Assembly: GCA_015067385.1 (NCBI GenBank)
Contig: SVMP01000117.1
Coordinates: 1 to 6,737, forward strand
Direction of reading: 5' to 3'
Length of the DNA: 6,737 nucleotides
From: Oscillospiraceae bacterium
GTDB lineage: Bacteria > Bacillota > Clostridia > Oscillospirales > UBA644
The notes under the pieces: model-generated
Databases searched by the model: none
Told to the model about the DNA's origin: nothing
What the model saw: the letters and a program-made list of their open reading frames with translations, nothing else
Position numbers and translations under genes: made by a program
Shown: in pieces, positions 5,702-6,737 of the stretch
How the letters are laid out: every line of letters starts with the position of its first letter
How positions within the stretch are numbered: position 1 is the stretch's first letter

Positions 5702-6737
5702 TTATTTAGTCAATTTTATCTGTTTACCGTTGTTATCTGCGGATTTAGCTTCCGTGCAAACGATATCTATCGTTTTAGCACAACTTTCAGGGGTAGACAT
5801 TTCGACCGGAAGATCATTTCTTACGCAGTTTGCAAAATAAACGATCTCCTTATAGTATGCACTCTCTTTATCAAAATCGGGCTCGAATTTTTCGCCTTCA
5901 TGAGGATAAACAGTAAGTTTACCGTCTTTGAGGATAATAGAACCCTTTTCGAAATTAACACGGAAATTATAATCGAAACCGAATTCCCCGTTTATCGTCC
6001 AGTCGTTCTGAACATTGACGACTTTACCGTCTTCATAGAAATAGTTTGTAGAACAACAGTCGTAACCGCTACCTTCATAAACTATCTTACCGGAAGTTGA
6101 CAGGCTCTGAGGCATACCGAAGAGATACTGAACCATATCAACGTCATGAACGTGCTGATCGTGAAGACCGCCGCCGCCTTTTTCACGGCAAAGAAGCCAG
6201 TTTTCAAAAGACCAGAGAGGTGTTCCGCCGCCTCTGAAGAAGTATGCGGAAATAACATTTCCGTAACGTCCGTCACTTACACAGTTTTTAAGATATTCAT
6301 ATTCACCCCAAAAACGCAAGCACTGACCGATCATAAGCTTTTTGCCCGTTTTGGCAGACGTTTCAATCATTTTCTTGCATTCTGCCGCATTAAGAGCCAT
6401 TGGCTTCTCACAGAAAACATTAAAACCTTTTTTCATAGCCTTAATTGCAACAGGCGCATGAAGGTATGTAGGAAGAACTATATCAACATAATCAAGTTCT
6501 TTTTCAACAAATGTTGTACCGATATAAACAACGAGTTCTTCAACGCCCATTGCTTCTAATTCTTCCATCGGCTTGGGTTCAAAACTTTCGGGAAGAAGTT
6601 CTTCACCAAATGATTCATAAAGGATAAGACCAAGGTTACGTACGTTTGAGAGGAAGTTCTTATTGCTTCCGCCTACCCAGAAGTCTTCACCCTTCCAGAT
6701 AAGACTTAAAACGTAGTCGAAAAGGTCATTGATCTGA
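5702..6737 (-). CDS. Gfo/Idh/MocA-family oxidoreductase, 5' end beyond window, atypical N-terminus
   Basis: The family comprises NAD(P)-dependent sugar and polyol dehydrogenases. The frame is open from the window edge (first full codon at 6736) to the TAA at 5702, giving 344 residues. Numbering from the Met at 6568, clear family signatures are DYVDIVLPTYLHAPVAIKAM (26-45), FCEKPMAL with catalytic-type K55, MIGQCLRFWGEYEYL (79-93), GRYGNVISAYFFRGG (100-114) and D137/H141 in LHDQHVHDVDMVQYLFG, the expected catalytic pair. The C-terminal beta-sheet domain is complete. The roughly 80 residues before DYVDIV should contain the nucleotide-binding GxGxxG, but no such motif is visible; instead there is sequence I do not recognise (DLFDYVLSLIWKGEDF region). 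The other two minus frames are interrupted by stops, so a simple nearby frameshift does not restore it. A shorter start at 6568 or 6550 would lack the fold entirely. The substrate is unknown. Confidence 0.82.
   Translation of the reverse strand, partial: QINDLFDYVLSLIWKGEDFWVGGSNKNFLSNVRNLGLILYESFGEELLPESFEPKPMEELEAMGVEELVVYIGTTFVEKELDYVDIVLPTYLHAPVAIKAMKKGFNVFCEKPMALNAAECKKMIETSAKTGKKLMIGQCLRFWGEYEYLKNCVSDGRYGNVISAYFFRGGGTPLWSFENWLLCREKGGGGLHDQHVHDVDMVQYLFGMPQSLSTSGKIVYEGSGYDCCSTNYFYEDGKVVNVQNDWTINGEFGFDYNFRVNFEKGSIILKDGKLTVYPHEGEKFEPDFDKESAYYKEIVYFANCVRNDLPVEMSTPESCAKTIDIVCTEAKSADNNGKQIKLTK

Noticed and set aside
6569..6737. Frameshift hiding a normal Rossmann domain in the oxidoreductase
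   Set aside because: The other two minus-strand frames contain stops soon after the edge and show no GxGxxG, whereas the current frame is open with codon use like its neighbours.

Overview
The window reads like chromosomal DNA from a moderately AT-rich Bacillota bacterium, most likely a gut or host-associated clostridial lineage. The evidence is the gene order rimP-nusA-ylxR-ylxQ-infB, a short NusA without C-terminal acidic repeats, an IF2 with a long Ala/Lys/Glu-rich N-terminal extension, and strong AGGAG-like ribosome sites. The lineage is an inference; nothing here fixes a genus. Every gene I can support is on the minus strand, so transcription runs from high to low coordinates.

Right part (about 3628-6737): three closely packed genes. 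In transcription order they are a Gfo/Idh/MocA-family oxidoreductase that runs off the right edge, a TatD-family metal-dependent hydrolase 1 nt after it, and a cytoplasmic GH29 alpha-L-fucosidase 24 nt further on. The spacing suggests one transcript. The fucosidase and oxidoreductase would fit intracellular processing of imported fucosylated sugars; TatD may simply be a passenger. The oxidoreductase is odd: its catalytic half is intact, but the preceding sequence shows no Rossmann GxGxxG fingerprint.

Middle (3466-3627): an intergenic control region. It holds a weak terminator candidate for the fucosidase transcript, then a well-formed sigma-A type promoter (TTGCAT, 17 nt, TGA-TATAAT). A perfect 12-bp inverted repeat starts at the predicted transcription start, so the mRNA would begin with a hairpin.

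Left part (1-3465): the conserved translation/transcription operon. RimP matures the 30S subunit, NusA acts on RNA polymerase pausing and termination, YlxR (RnpM) and YlxQ are small RNA-binding proteins, and InfB is initiation factor 2. InfB is cut by the left edge at VVVVMGH, just where the GTPase G1 motif begins. Spacings are 45, 2, overlapping and 51 nt.

I found no RNA genes, mobile elements, CRISPR arrays or attachment sites, and no clear undescribed system. The points most worth a second look are the aberrant N-terminus of the oxidoreductase, the 5'-terminal hairpin of the rimP operon, the altered KH1 GxxG loop of NusA, and the variant active-site motifs of the fucosidase.
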